Positions 44,450 to 56,120 of a stretch of DNA of 64,000 nt are shown in pieces. This stretch comes from Carya illinoinensis. Its lineage: Eukaryota > Streptophyta > Magnoliopsida > Fagales > Juglandaceae. Made by a program: the position numbers and the translations under genes. The DNA is taken from positions 2,980,001 through 3,044,000 of the forward strand of contig NC_056766.1 of NCBI RefSeq assembly GCF_018687715.1. Reading direction: 5' to 3'. The notes under the pieces were generated by a model. It worked only from the letters and a program-made list of their open reading frames with translations, was not told where the DNA came from and made no database searches. The first letter of the stretch is position 1; every line of letters begins with the position of its first letter.

Positions 44450-45108
44450 TTATTTATTTTATATAATATGGGTCAACATAACATGACTCATTTAAACTCA
44501 TCATGTAAATGAGTCGTTGAACTAACACGCGTAATCCATTTGACTTGATTAATATAATTTTATATAAAACTTAAAATGTATATTTATTAGAAACCATAAT
44601 ATCTTAAATAAAATAAAACTACGTATTTACTAATAAAAAAATCAATATTTTTCAAATTTTAACATATAATAAAACTAAAATTACAAATCCTATAATAACA
44701 AATATGAGTATAGGCCAGGAATTACAATTTCGACAAGAAAAATATTAATATAGTAAAAAAATCAATATTACAACTTAACAATAATAAAATAATGATTTTA
44801 AAATAAAATCTAAACGGATTAAAGCAAGTTAATTTCAGATTATATAGCAGGTTGAGCCATTTTTATATCGTGTCTTAGTCAACCCATTTTAATATGAACC
44901 CATTAATATTAAATTGAAATTCATTAATTTCGTATCATATTCATGTTAGATTCATAGATCGTGTCACATGCATATTGTCACCCGCATTAAAACAAGTTAA
45001 TTTTATATTATTAAATAGATTGATTAAATTTTAAATCATGTCTTAATAGATTGAGTTATATTTATTTTTTTAGATTGATTGATCGTGTGATATGTTGTCA
45101 ATCCTTAT
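44450..45108. mobile_element. Second copy of the 41276 hAT-type family, inverted and rearranged
   Basis: The reverse complement matches 41276-41891 over most of its length, including ATATTGATTTTTTTA, CATATTTGTTATT and TAATATTGATT stretches. The end near 44985 (CATATTGTCACCC) is followed by a second, partly repeated end near 45095-45108 (ATGTTGTCAATCC), so a partial duplication or nested insertion is likely. Confidence 0.55.
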
Positions 45109-46118
45109 TATATATGCATTAATTTTTACCGCTTTTTCTTTGCCATCTAATAAAGGTGATCAGAAATGCAGCGTTATCGATCCATTCCACGTGAATCGAT
45201 CATCATATAGCTAACTAGCTAGTTTTCCGGTCAGCTGTCATGATCGCTATCTTCTTAATTTGGTTTTAACCACTCACTCCTTTGAACCTTTATATCTTTA
45301 TAATGCCACGCAAGTCTAGCTGATCTCTGTCTTTTATGGATTTCATATGTGGATAATGACTATATATTGAAGTTTCGGTTTGCAATTTCCTTCATTAATT
45401 TGTTCAATTTTGTATGTCTTCTATCTTTTCCTCTACCAAGTCATACGTAGTACTACCCATATATATTACAATCATGTAAGCCATTATTAATTTTTTTTGC
45501 AAATGAGGCAGCTTTAAGTATATTATTTTTATATAGCCACCTATATCTTTTTATTCTAACTTTTGTAAATTGAGTGTCACATGATTCAACACTGTATATA
45601 TGCAAGTTGTAACTTTACCTTCCTCGAATAGATACTAAATGCTCAAATGTTGAGAGTGAACATGGCAAAAGATGACAAGCTAAGTTGATCACATTCTTAT
45701 TAGTATTTGAGGGATCCTTTGTATCTAGCTAGGAACATAAGAAAATTTTTAGGGAACATATATTTTTATTGCTTGTTATGTAATAATTAAATAATATTGT
45801 TTGCATAAATGTCAATTTTAAACTGACATGTCACATGACATCCGATTATGGAATGGGACGTATACGTATTTCAATACTTTCTAATAATTACTCAGAACTA
45901 TCAGCTCTTTCCTTCCCATTTTTCATTTTTGCCATTTTTTTAACTAAGAAGAGAGGCAACATGCCAAAAAAAAAACAAAAAAAAAGAAGAAATTTGGTAA
46001 TAATTATAGGCAGAAAAGGGGGAAATCAAGAAAACAAAGGGCCAACTCGTGTAGACGCTAGAAACAGCTTTATCAAAGACAATATGATCAGCAGGATCCC
46101 AATCCCATCTTAATCATC

Positions 46119-46130
46119 TATATATATATA
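46119..46130 (+). promoter_or_regulatory. TATA box of the peroxidase gene
   Basis: CTATATATATATA about 60-70 bases upstream of the ATG at 46189. Confidence 0.5.
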
Positions 46131-46188
46131 CACCTTATATTGTCCTAGTTTTCATCTTCCTCCACACATCCTCTTCAATCTGATAGAT

Positions 46189-47733
46189 ATGACATTACTC
46201 CCATCTCTCCAAATGTTCATTCACAGCTTTCCAATTATGGTCTTGGTCTTGGCTTTCCTAATGTTTTGTCAGCTTACATGTATGTCACAAGCGCAACTTC
46301 GAGTTGGATTCTACTCCCAGACATGCTCAGAAGCTGAATCAATTGTTCGCTCAGTCGTTCGAGATGCCATTCAAACTAATCCCAGGAATGCTCCAATTCT
46401 GCTTAGGCTCCATTTCCACGACTGCTTTGTTCAGGTTCGTTTCTATCCTCTAGCTCTCTAGCTCATGCATATAGACACAGAAAATTAAACTTCCCAGGTA
46501 TTTATATATATATATATATCTTTTTTTCTTGATTTCATCTGTTTTCAAACAGGGTTGCGATGCGTCTGTTTTGATCGACCATGGCTTCAACTCTGAAAGA
46601 AATGCACCTGGACACGTAGGCCTGGAGGGTTTCGAAGTGATAGAGAATGCCAAAGCAAGACTGGAAAGCGTCTGCAACGGTACGGTTTCTTGCGCAGATA
46701 TCGTGGCTTTGGCCGCCAGAGATGCAGTATCCTTGGTAACATTTTATATTTGAAGCTTTGCTTGTCTGTCGGCATGATATGCTCAGTGTTAATTACTCCT
46801 GAAATTCGATCTGATCGAGCACATGATGTTTATAATTACTTCGAAACCCAAGTTGAGAAACATGTGAATATTTGTCGTACGTGCTGCAGATAGGCGTGCC
46901 ATTCTATGAGGTGCCAACCGGCCGGAGAGACGGTCGAGTTTCAGATATATCTTTTGCTGCCAACTTACCGGACGTGGATGACTCAATTCGACTTCTGAAG
47001 TCCAAGTTCAGGCAGAAGGGACTTTCACATAAAGACTTAGTCCTTCTTAGTTCTGGTATATATATATATATATGCACATTAATATTACTTTTGCCAATGT
47101 TTTATCCTAAAGTTTTCTTACATTATTATATTATGCTTTTGGTTCGGTATGACGTCGAGAAGTTTCCGATACCAATTGATTTTAAATGGATTGACAACTC
47201 ACGATCCGACACATTATCTATTAACTATGTAATCATGATTAAAAGTATTACATTCTCAGCGTTTTCATGGTTTTGCTCACAAAATTATCACATGTATTGT
47301 CATTGCAGGTGCACACACCATTGGGACAACTGCGTGCTTCTTTCTGCAGAAGCGATTGTACGACTTCACCATGGGCAATAGCTCTGACCCAGCAATCAAC
47401 CCTCAATTTCTACCGAAACTCAAGGCCCTGTGCCCACCTGGAAACGTCGACGACCGTATACCTCTGGATGCTGTGACAGAATCCACATTTGATGAACAAA
47501 TCTTTCGCAACATAAGGGATGGGTTTGCTGTCTTGTCGTCTGATGCTAGGCTCAATGATGACAAGAATACCAGCCAAGTACTCGAGTCCTACATCAATAA
47601 TGGGAGTAGTACTGGCAGATCTGTGCCATCTTTCAAGTCAGATTTTACTAAAGCAATGGTGAAGATGGGTAATATTGGAGTCAAGACAGGATTGCAGGGA
47701 GAGATTAGGCGAGTTTGCGGCAGTTTTAATTAG
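46189..47733 (+). CDS. PER43: Class III peroxidase, peroxidase 43-like (complete, 4 exons, 339 aa)
   Basis: Secreted haem peroxidase acting on phenolics and H2O2 in the cell wall or apoplast. Exons: 46189-46434, 46553-46735, 46890-47055, 47309-47733 (1020 nt). An N-terminal hydrophobic signal peptide (about residues 10-35) ends before [11 protein letters not shown]. Distal haem pocket RLHFHDCFV (Arg73, His77), calcium/disulfide [21 protein letters not shown], and proximal His201 in GAHTIGTT. The eight family cysteines are present. Introns fall at the classical class III peroxidase positions: after HDCFVQ, after RDAVSL, and within the Gly before AHTIG. PTGRRDG and [21 protein letters not shown] point to the peroxidase 43 group; that assignment is from memory of the family. 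No defects seen. Confidence 0.95.
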
Positions 47734-48266
47734 TTTGATGAGAGTATTTTACCTCGCTTAATATTTCTTGGACATGGAATTCTGTCTGATTCGAGTTTGC
47801 AGCAGTTTTAAATAATTGGAATAGTCGGATACTTTACAACATGCGTATCTCCCAAATAATTGTCCATTGTTCAAGAAAATAACGTACGATTTCCAATTTA
47901 CACAAATATATGGTTTTTTTTTAATTGATTTAAACAAATATATATTGATATGTAAATATATATATATTTAAATAAAATGATAAAAAATATAAATTATATA
48001 ATAGTGTATTGATAAGAATGATAAGTAGTATTTCTCTCAATTAAATTATTAATTAATTATTTAAATATGTGAAAGACACGTGTATTTTTCCTAAATAAGA
48101 ATATTTATTTATCATTTTTTAACTATCATCCCATTAATATTTATTGATGTCATATCAAATGATTGGTATAAAATTATCATGAAATGATGAGGGGGTTATG
48201 ATAAAAGAAGATTGCGGAAGCATGGCAAATTCCTCTTGGTTAAAAAGGGTATCTTTCACATGCTCC

Positions 48267-48320
48267 AAATAAATAAGATTTAACCTATCAAAAAAAAATA
48301 AATAAATAAATAAGATTTAA
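48267..48320. mobile_element. Tail-only retroposon insertion with exact 17-bp target duplication
   Basis: Two identical 17-bp copies of AAATAAATAAGATTTAA (48267-48283 and 48304-48320) flank a 20-bp insert CCTATCAAAAAAAAATAAAT. The insert is just the 3' tail of an L1-like element, like the one in the THG1 intron at 12680-12715. Confidence 0.6.
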
Positions 48321-48489
48321 AACTCGATTAGTTATTCTATCATTAAGTTGGTATATATGGTATATCATTCACGACACGTAAATAGTAAATTTTGATTTGT
48401 AATATTTAAATTTTAAAATTTATTTTTTAAATTATATTATATTATATAAGTACTTTACTCAATATGTTCTACACACTGACTTAATAATA

Positions 48490-48670
48490 AAGTTTGGGTA
48501 ATATTATATATAGTCGTAGAATATACAAGTATAATATAATTTTTTTTTAAAATAATAGAGTTTATTATTAAAAAATTAAATTTTTCACGTGAATCTTATA
48601 TTTATTCACTTTTTTCAAAATGATTATGCAACGTATCTATGCACTAAAAATCATTTCTCATATAGAAAAA
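48490..48670. mobile_element. Short MITE, family 2, copy B
   Basis: GGGTAATATTATATATAGTC at one end and ATGATTATGCAACGTATC near the other; the reverse complement of the 9995-10190 family, about 75-80 percent alike by eye. Confidence 0.5.
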
Positions 48671-48906
48671 CTTTCACGTTACCATTGTGTTGGGTTTGCT
48701 AAAAATAAAGCTTATAAATAAATTTCCCCCAAATTTACTTATAAAAAAATTAAAAAAAAAATTGTCGAATTTTTCAGAGAGAAGACCATTTGGGTTTTTT
48801 CCAAACGACGTCGTTCCTTTTTGTTCTAACTTCTGTGTCTCTGGCCTCTGCTCATCATCTTCGTCCACTGCGAAGTGCGAACATACCGACTCGGAACCTT
48901 GCAGCA

Positions 48907-51900
48907 ATGGGAAGCATACGCAACAAAGGCAGGCCATTGGCGGCCCACCAAGCCCCTCTCTGCACCCGCACCCACCGAATCGGATCCCTCCTCCTAGTCT
49001 TTGCCACCTTCTTCCTCACCCGCCTTCTCGAGCGCTCATTTCCTTCCTGCCCCGACTTATCCCGCCACCATCACGTCCCGACGGCTCAGAGCCACGTCGT
49101 ATTTACCGGAGGTGGGTCCCTCTTTTGGCCTGAGCGAGGTTACGGGTCCCACCTCTCCCTCAAGATCTACGTCTATGACGAGGATGAGATTGATGGACTC
49201 AAGTCGCTGATGTATGGGAGAGACGGTACGATCACCACCGAGGCTTGCTTGAAGGGCCAGTGGGGGACTCAGGTAAATTCAGTCTTCAATTCAGCATATT
49301 TATGCAAAATCTTGGGAAAATTGATGTAAAGAAATTGAAGCTTTCGAGTAGGAAACTGATGCTTTTTGTGGTTGGGTTTGATAGAGTTTAGTGCGTTGTT
49401 TCATTTGGCTACTTATTAGGAAAGATAGGCATGGAGAACGAGTAAAAGTTTCCAAATTTTTAATTTAGTGTAAAATAATCGGTTTCCAGTTTGATTTCTT
49501 AAGCGAAATGAAATAAAATTAACCTCAGATGAAAAACTTATGAAAATGCAGTCATTACTCTTCTGTTTTTATAGTTTTATTGATTAATTATGTAGGTTAA
49601 AATACACAAGCTGCTTCTGAAGTCTAGGTATCGGACGACAAAGAAAGAGGAAGCGGATCTGTTCTTTGTGCCGGCATATGCTAAATGTGTTCGGATAATG
49701 GGTGGTCTTAATGATAAAGAGATTGACCAGACCTATGTAAAGGTATAATCTTTTGGGTATCTTTGTTTACTTGATATTATATCCTTCATTACATTAAAAA
49801 AAAAAAAAAAACACCCTATACCTCCGTTACAGTCATTTTGCTCCTATTTTTACAGGTCATAAGTCAAATGCCACATTTTAGGCGGTCCGGAGGTCGTGAC
49901 CACATATTTGTTTTTCCGAGGTAAAATTTGAATCGATTCTGGGTTATTTCTTCTTTGCCAAAAGATCATGTTGATGACTATCGGCAGTCATTGTAAGCGA
50001 AGATTGATAACACTGTTTAAACATAGTAATTGATAGAAATTCTCAGAAGAAACAAGGATGGCATATCTGGAGCATTGCTTAAAAGTAGTTTGTAAGAGCG
50101 AGATATGACTTCATAGTTCAGATCATTATAGGCCTTTCCAATTGGCCTATAATACATTTAGCAACAAGTCATGAAAGAAATAAAAATTATTGTTAGCATA
50201 TTTCTTTTAGTTGGGTTGTTAGGGCAAGAAAATAATACACTTGGCAACAAGTCATGATACCTGTTCCTCTCAGTTAAAATTACCAATTGAAGTAACCATT
50301 TCAACCCTTTTGTAACCCCTTCAATTCTTTTACCTCTGTTTTTTTGTTTCTTTTTTCTTAGCTAGCAAACTGTGCACATAATGAAACCAAGTCTCTGATA
50401 ATAGTTATGGCAAAGAGAAATAATTTTGAGCTTGCACATATCTTCACTATTAGTATTGAAATGTGAATGATGTTACTTTCTCTCAATTGCAGCGGTGGTG
50501 GAGCTCACTTATTTAAATCTTGGGCAACATACATAAATCGTTCAGTCATTCTGACTCCTGAGGTACCGTGCTTACTTCCCAAGACATGTTATAAGGTTCA
50601 TTTAATGGATTCCAGTCAGGGATAAACTGACAGATTGTAATCTTCAACTATTGTTTTCTGCTGCTGGTCGGAGACATTGCTCAAATGCCTTGTATAAAAA
50701 TTTTCAGGCATTTTTGACATTTTATAATTATCATAGGCAGTATGTTATTCTGTTCAAATGCGATGACATGTATGTCTTATATATAAGAAAGTGTAAGAAT
50801 TATGGAAATTGAATGTGGAGGGACATTACTTGAAAGAGAAAAATTACTCGCGTGTTGTGTGGTGCGGATTGAGCAGTATTAATATGTTAACCTGGCTCAT
50901 GAACAACCCACTGAAATGTCTTAGTATGACACTGATTGAATTCATGGTCCGTTCTTTCCATGTTGCTGGATTTGAATGTACAATTTTTTGTATTTGCTTG
51001 GTCTATTTCTGCAATTTTTTTCAATGATTTTTGGGGTGGGTTCTCTGTGACTATCAGATCATTGGTCCTAATGTTTATTTATGTGTTAGTGCAGGGGGAC
51101 CGGACGGATAAGAAAGACACAAGTTCTTTTAATACATGGAAAGATATCATAATTCCTGGAAATGTTGATGACAGGATGACTGGAACTGGGGCTACCCTTG
51201 TCCAGCCTTTGCCTCTATCAAAGCGGAAGTATTTGGCAAACTATTTAGGTCGTGCACAAGGAAAGGTTGGCCGTCTTCAGTTGGTAGAGCTTGCCAAGAA
51301 ATTTCCAGAAAAGGTATGTCATCATCTAATACCTTTTTATCACCTTAAATGAAATATCGGGTTTGCTCAATTTTGTATTCAGTAACCTAGATTCGACTGT
51401 GAATTTTGGTTGAACTACAAACATATTTTTGGTCATTTGCATCAGGAAATTTTTGCCGGTCTAAGCAGGGCAAAAAGTGATAGGATCAATTCTCATGAAT
51501 TGTTCGAAACCTATATATATATATATATATAAAAGAATCTCATGACTTGTATGAAGCACAAAAAGGCTTATGCAATTGTTTATTGGTTAATAACATTCAC
51601 TAGTATTATTCAAGCGCTAGATGGCGTATAGAAAGGCAAAAGTTATACTTTCACAGCACGAGTAGCGATGGTGCCAACTATTTTCTGGCGGTGGTTGTAC
51701 AAGATCCTTTGAAATCCCACCTTGTGTGGGGGTGCGTTCCGTCTGAAAGTGCTAAATCTTGACTACATTTACTTTGTGTTCTTTTTCTAATAAAGTATGC
51801 GTATTGACTCTGTAAACAGTTGGAATCTCCAGAGCTAAAGTTCAGTGGCCCTGAAAAATTGGGAAGGATAGAGTATTTTGAACACCTTCGAAATGCAAAG

Positions 51901-51962
51901 TTCTGCCTTGCTCCTCGTGGGGAGTCATCTTGGTCTCTCAGATATTATGAGTCTTACTTTGT

Positions 51963-52025
<63 letters not shown>

Positions 52026-52529
52026 GTTTTCACATACACGAAATAGGGTGGACCAGTTAAAATAATGCGTGTTTCTGCTAAACAGGAGTGCATCCCAGTC
52101 ATCTTATCGGATCAAATAGAATTGCCTTTCCAGAATGCCATTGACTACACCCAGATATCAATAAAATGGCCATCCACTCAAATTGGTCCCCAACTTTTGG
52201 ACTACCTAGAATCTATACCAGGTATTCGACACTTCATTATATCTTGGTTTTCATACAGTTTCCATTAACATGTTATGGCTTCTGTTTTTGGGTTTTCAGA
52301 TGAACATATAGAGAAGATGATTGCCCATGGTAAACATGTAAGGTGCCTGTGGGTTTATGCTCCCGAATCGGTATCATGCTCAGCATTGCACGGCATTATG
52401 TGGGAACTTCAGAGGAAAGTAAGGCAATTTCACCAGTCAGCTGAGACATTCTGGCTGCACAACGGATCTATTGTAAATAGAAACTTAGTTGAATTCTCTA
52501 ACTGGAAACCTCCCTTGCCTTTGCCTTGA
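48907..52529 (+). CDS. GT47 exostosin-family glycosyltransferase (complete, 8 exons, 458 aa)
   Basis: Probable Golgi glycosyltransferase of family GT47; the acceptor is unknown. Exons: 48907-49272, 49596-49742, 49856-49920, 50493-50562, 51095-51313, 51820-51963, 52086-52221, 52300-52529 (1377 nt). Type II membrane topology: short basic N terminus, one hydrophobic anchor (IGSLLLVFATFFLTRLLE, about residues 24-41), then the exostosin domain with LKIYVYDE, ADLFFVPAYAKC, DHIFVFPSGGGAHLF, FCLAPRGESSWSLRYYESYF and ECIPVILSDQIELPFQN. I chose the ATG at 48907 because an in-frame extension upstream lacks an ATG. It resembles Arabidopsis At1g21480-type proteins from memory, not by search. Odd point: intron 6 begins directly with a (TC)n microsatellite. 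Confidence 0.93.
51965..52022. repeat. (TC)29 microsatellite at the start of GT47 intron 6
   Basis: A 58-bp TC run whose first base is the T of the GT splice donor (51964-51965). Intron 6 is only 122 bp, so the repeat makes up almost half of it. Confidence 0.9.
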
Positions 52530-53123
52530 TCATGGTTAGAGATGATCCCTTTGCTTGCATGTATATTTTTTTTTCATACCAGTCCGCATTTTATTTGATT
52601 TGTTTCGTTAGTTTTAGGCCTCTCTCTCGTGCACATGATTTCTTAGGTTAGATCTATTCCTCCCGAATAGAATGGGAAAGACGGTGCTGCCCCCTCCCCA
52701 TTTTTTCTGTAATCTGTTCATTATGCATAGACATCACGAATACACTTTTAAGAATCTAATTCTCAATGATAAGCACTGTAACCCCAAGTTCAAACAATCT
52801 TTAGAGTTCCATTGCAAGTTTCTCTTTTTGTACTTGTGTCTGTTCTGCCCTGTCATTACCATGCTCTTGAAATAGTGGAGGATGATATGATGAACTTGGA
52901 TGCTTGTGGCTGAAGCTATATTGAGATTATCAATACCTGTTACGTAGATTAAAGTTTGGGTTCTAAATATGGAATGCCCTTCAACACTTTTGGGGGCTGA
53001 TTTTCCTGGTTTGGTCAATGATCTAGCCAGTTCCTCTCTGTCTCTCTCTCTCTGTGCATCCTTCGCTTTCTCTGATTTGGATTGGGGACATCTTCCCAAG
53101 GGAAAAAATATATATATATTAAA

Positions 53124-53160
<37 letters not shown>

Positions 53161-54104
53161 GACAATTTTGTATGACGGGAATGGTAATGTTATTTACCGT
53201 AACACTTTGATCTATCATTTTTGATCTACCAATTTTTCTCTTAAAAGATTTGAAGTTTATTCTCAAATTTTCATCTTTCTGGATCTCATCTTATTTTAAT
53301 AATATTCTCTCCAATAATATATTTTAAATAAACAGTATATTGACATGAATATATACTAAAAAAAAAAGTAAAAATTGTACCAAACACGCAACAAAATACT
53401 TTATTAAAAGAAAAAAAAATTGACCAAATGGTTAAAAAAAAAAAGGCAGAAAAAAATTGTACTATTAGTAAATAAATAAACAAATAAAATATTATAAAAA
53501 GTATTACAAGTACTTGTACATCTCATCATATTATTAATTATAATAAAGTTAAATTAATTTAATCTCATTTTTATAAATAAATATATATTTCATCTAATCT
53601 TATTTTATCTCATTTCATTTTAATATATCTTAAAAAAATTTATCTTATTTTATTTCATTTCTAAATACAAACGAGATCTAAATGAATTGATTTTATATAT
53701 TTTTAGTTTACTAGTCAACTAAAGAAAAGCATAATAACACAAGTGTTGTGACGAAAGTTCACCTAAATATAACCCATAGAACGAAAATTCTAGAGAAACT
53801 AAAGAAGAAGTTAAAAGATAGGCAAGCACCCTGAGCCAGCCTTTTCAATTTGGGGTGGACGGCAATAAAGACCAAAAGGGTATGTCCCAGAAACGTGCCA
53901 CGCGTCAGGCTAAAAAATTATGTTTTAATCACACAAAATTCGGATTGCGCACAGTTTTGATACCACGTCCACACATAACCAAACCCCAACCTCAACTTCT
54001 ACAAGATACCATCCACCAAGTTTGGGAGCTACTCGTCCGAACTCTCCTGAGACCAAATAACAGAACAAGCTTCATTTTTAAGGTTAAAATCTGTGTTGGA
54101 GAAC
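52530..54104. other. Intergenic between GT47 and PsbP-domain genes
   Basis: Positions 52530-52960 are probably the GT47 3' UTR and flank. CT and GA microsatellites lie at 53037-53054 and 53125-53158. Positions 53280-53500 are AT-rich with A runs. Positions 53560-53690 resemble the 13672-13848 MITE in inverse orientation. Positions 53830-54104 are the PsbP-domain gene promoter and leader. Confidence 0.45.
53560..53690. mobile_element. Relic of the CTCGTTTG/GAGATGAGATG MITE family
   Basis: The reverse strand reads AGATCTCGTTTGTATTTAG then repeated AAATGAAATAAAATAAGAT, a degraded version of the ends at 13672-13848. Confidence 0.35.
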
Positions 54105-56120
54105 ATGGGAACAATTTTATATAGTAGTTGCAGCTTTTCTTGGAGATATCACCAGCAGATAGTTCCCTCTAATAATTTGCTTGCACATTCTGCACTGGAA
54201 AATGGGATTTCTAGAGCAAAAGTTGCTGCTTGTTCAGGAGAGAGTGGATTGGTTGTTGAAGAAGTTGAGAAAGGCTCCGGATTTATGAACAGAAGATCAG
54301 TTTTGGTTTCTGGGACTTCTTTAATCTCCTCGGCAATTTTGGGTTCTGCAAGAGAGGGGCTGGCTGTGGTCAAACAAGGTCTTCTTGCTGGGCGGATACC
54401 TGGCCTGTCCGAACCAGATGAACAAGGTTGGTTTTCGTAGTTTTTCATATTCTCATGCTCGCCTGCATTCTAATTGCCCTGTCGTTTTAATTGTGTCCTA
54501 ATTTATGCATAAAGGTGATGATATTCACCTTGCAAGAGTGGAAAATTTTCCGAGGAAAGAAAATTATTACTCATTATTTATGTCTTACAGTCAAGGAACA
54601 AAACAGTATTTATTTTGTACACAACTTGAAAGAAAGCTGCAATAATGTTAATAGTTGTATCTCCAATTGCTTCGTAGTATCTTCATACTTCTCAGTGACT
54701 AAGTTTACATCTAAAGATCGTTTTATCGATCTAGCAGACTAGCACCATTTGTTTCTAATTTGTCAGTTAAGATGTGGGCGAAGTACTTAAGAGGGAAGAA
54801 AATGATCCATTTACCCTTCTTCTCCATCCATATATGAAAGCTGCAGCTCCAAATATTATTTGCTCCTAACAATTGCGAGGAAAAGGCAGAAAGTAAATAG
54901 AAAAAGGACGTCCCAGAGATAACCCTTTATAACCTGATCGATTATAAATTAATGCATGGCACATAAACATTTTATTCAATCTTCGATCGTGCAAGATTTT
55001 CACTTGTTCTACACATTGGAATGCTTTCTGTAGTTTCCACTGTCAAGTGTATAGAATCCCGTTATGGAACTAAATTGTATAGGGTTGAAGATTCTGGATC
55101 CATTCAAGCTACACATCCTTTGTCTTTTTTCCTTTTTTGTTTTGTTTATCGGTATTGTCAAGTTCACTAGGAAAACATATGCTCAGCCAGGTTGGAGGAC
55201 ATATCGCAGGCCAGATGAGAAGTCTGGAGGGCATGGTGTTGGATGGAGTCCGATCATCCCGTACGCATTTTCTGTCCCTCAGGATTGGGAAGAGGTGATA
55301 ATATACAACCAAAACCTGAGGCTTAATTGTTTGTTTGAACTTGCATTTGAATCGCAATTCAAGTTGTTTTGTTTCTAGAAAGTCTCCCTCTCATTTTTGG
55401 TTTACCTATTCTTATTTCTATGGATTCATCAATACAAACTGTAAACCAGGTTCCAGTATCGATCGCAGATCTTGGTGGCACTGAAATTGATTTGAGATTT
55501 GCTAGCTCAAAGGAAGGACGCATATTTGTTATTGTTGCTCCTGTTCTTAGATTTGCAGATGGTTAGTTCCCATTACTCTTTTACTTAAAAAAAAAAAAGG
55601 TTCCCATAACTCTTTTTTTCGAAGTAGCATTCTGCAGTTGTAAGAATGCCCAATGCTTGTGTGCTTTATGAACTTTGACTGGTTGTGCCTTTCTGGGAAG
55701 AATTTTCCTTGCTCTTGGTTAAAGAATTTTGATGCTCACGTCTTTGTATAGGTCTTGGAGAGAATGCTAAAATCGAACTAATTGGCCCTCCGGAAAAAGT
55801 GATTGATGCATTTGGACCAGAAGTGATTGGGGAAAATGTGGAAGGAAAGGTTATAAGTATGAATGTAGCAGAACACTCAGGGAGAACATATTATCAATAT
55901 GAATTAGAGCCACCTCATGCTCTTATTACTGCAACTGCAGCAGGAAATCGCCTCTACTTGTTCAACGTAACTGCAAGTGGTATGGATATTGATCCTAATG
56001 CAAGACGATTTTCAATGACCCAAGGCAAAATTATTCATATGTTTTACTTTTGCAGGTCTTCAGTGGAAGAGGCACTACAGTGATTTGAAGAGGATATCCG
56101 ACTCTTTTCGTGTTGTCTAA
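54105..56120 (+). CDS. PPD6: PsbP-domain thylakoid lumen protein, PPD6-like (complete, 5 exons, 276 aa)
   Basis: Chloroplast protein of the PsbP superfamily; individual PPD roles are poorly defined. Exons: 54105-54426, 55191-55294, 55450-55561, 55752-55979, 56056-56120 (831 nt). The N terminus is a bipartite targeting sequence: a Ser-rich stromal part, then NRRSVLVSGTSLISSAILG, a twin-Arg plus hydrophobic stretch as in Tat-routed lumen proteins. The mature part (from about residue 85) has GLLAGRIPGLSEPDEQGWR, GVGWSPIIPYAFSVP, ADLGGTEIDLRFAS, VIGENVEGKV and a C-terminal LQWKRHYSDLKRISDSFRVV helix. I chose the ATG at 54105 because the frame further upstream offers only GTG or TTG. Intron 4 is 76 nt. 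The paralogue assignment to PPD6 is from memory and less certain than the family. Confidence 0.9.

Larger units (their letters stand above)
40680..46118. other. Long intergenic region between divergent PIN and peroxidase genes
   Basis: It holds two copies of a hAT-like element in opposite orientation (41276-41891; about 44450-45108), a (TA)n run at 44264-44284 and homopurine/homopyrimidine runs (for example 43684-43713). The part at 42180-44440 is less repetitive and has several ACGTACGTA-type runs. No coding frame is convincing. Confidence 0.5.
47734..48906. other. Intergenic between peroxidase and GT47 genes
   Basis: AT-rich. It contains a tail-only retroposon insertion (48267-48320) and a short MITE (48490-48670). 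Positions 48780-48906 are the GT47 5' leader. Confidence 0.5.

Noticed and set aside
46450..46986. Minus-strand frames opposite the peroxidase exons
   Set aside because: Antisense shadows of coding exons.
48790..48906. N-terminal extension of the GT47 protein upstream of 48907
   Set aside because: The extension begins at TTG, not ATG. The 48907 ATG gives a standard short cytosolic tail before the membrane anchor.
51878..52060. Frames running into Leu/Ser repeats after the GT47 exon
   Set aside because: They are produced by reading the TC microsatellite in intron 6.
54093..54104. PsbP-domain protein starting at 54093
   Set aside because: That frame begins at GTG; the ATG at 54105 in the same frame is the plausible start.
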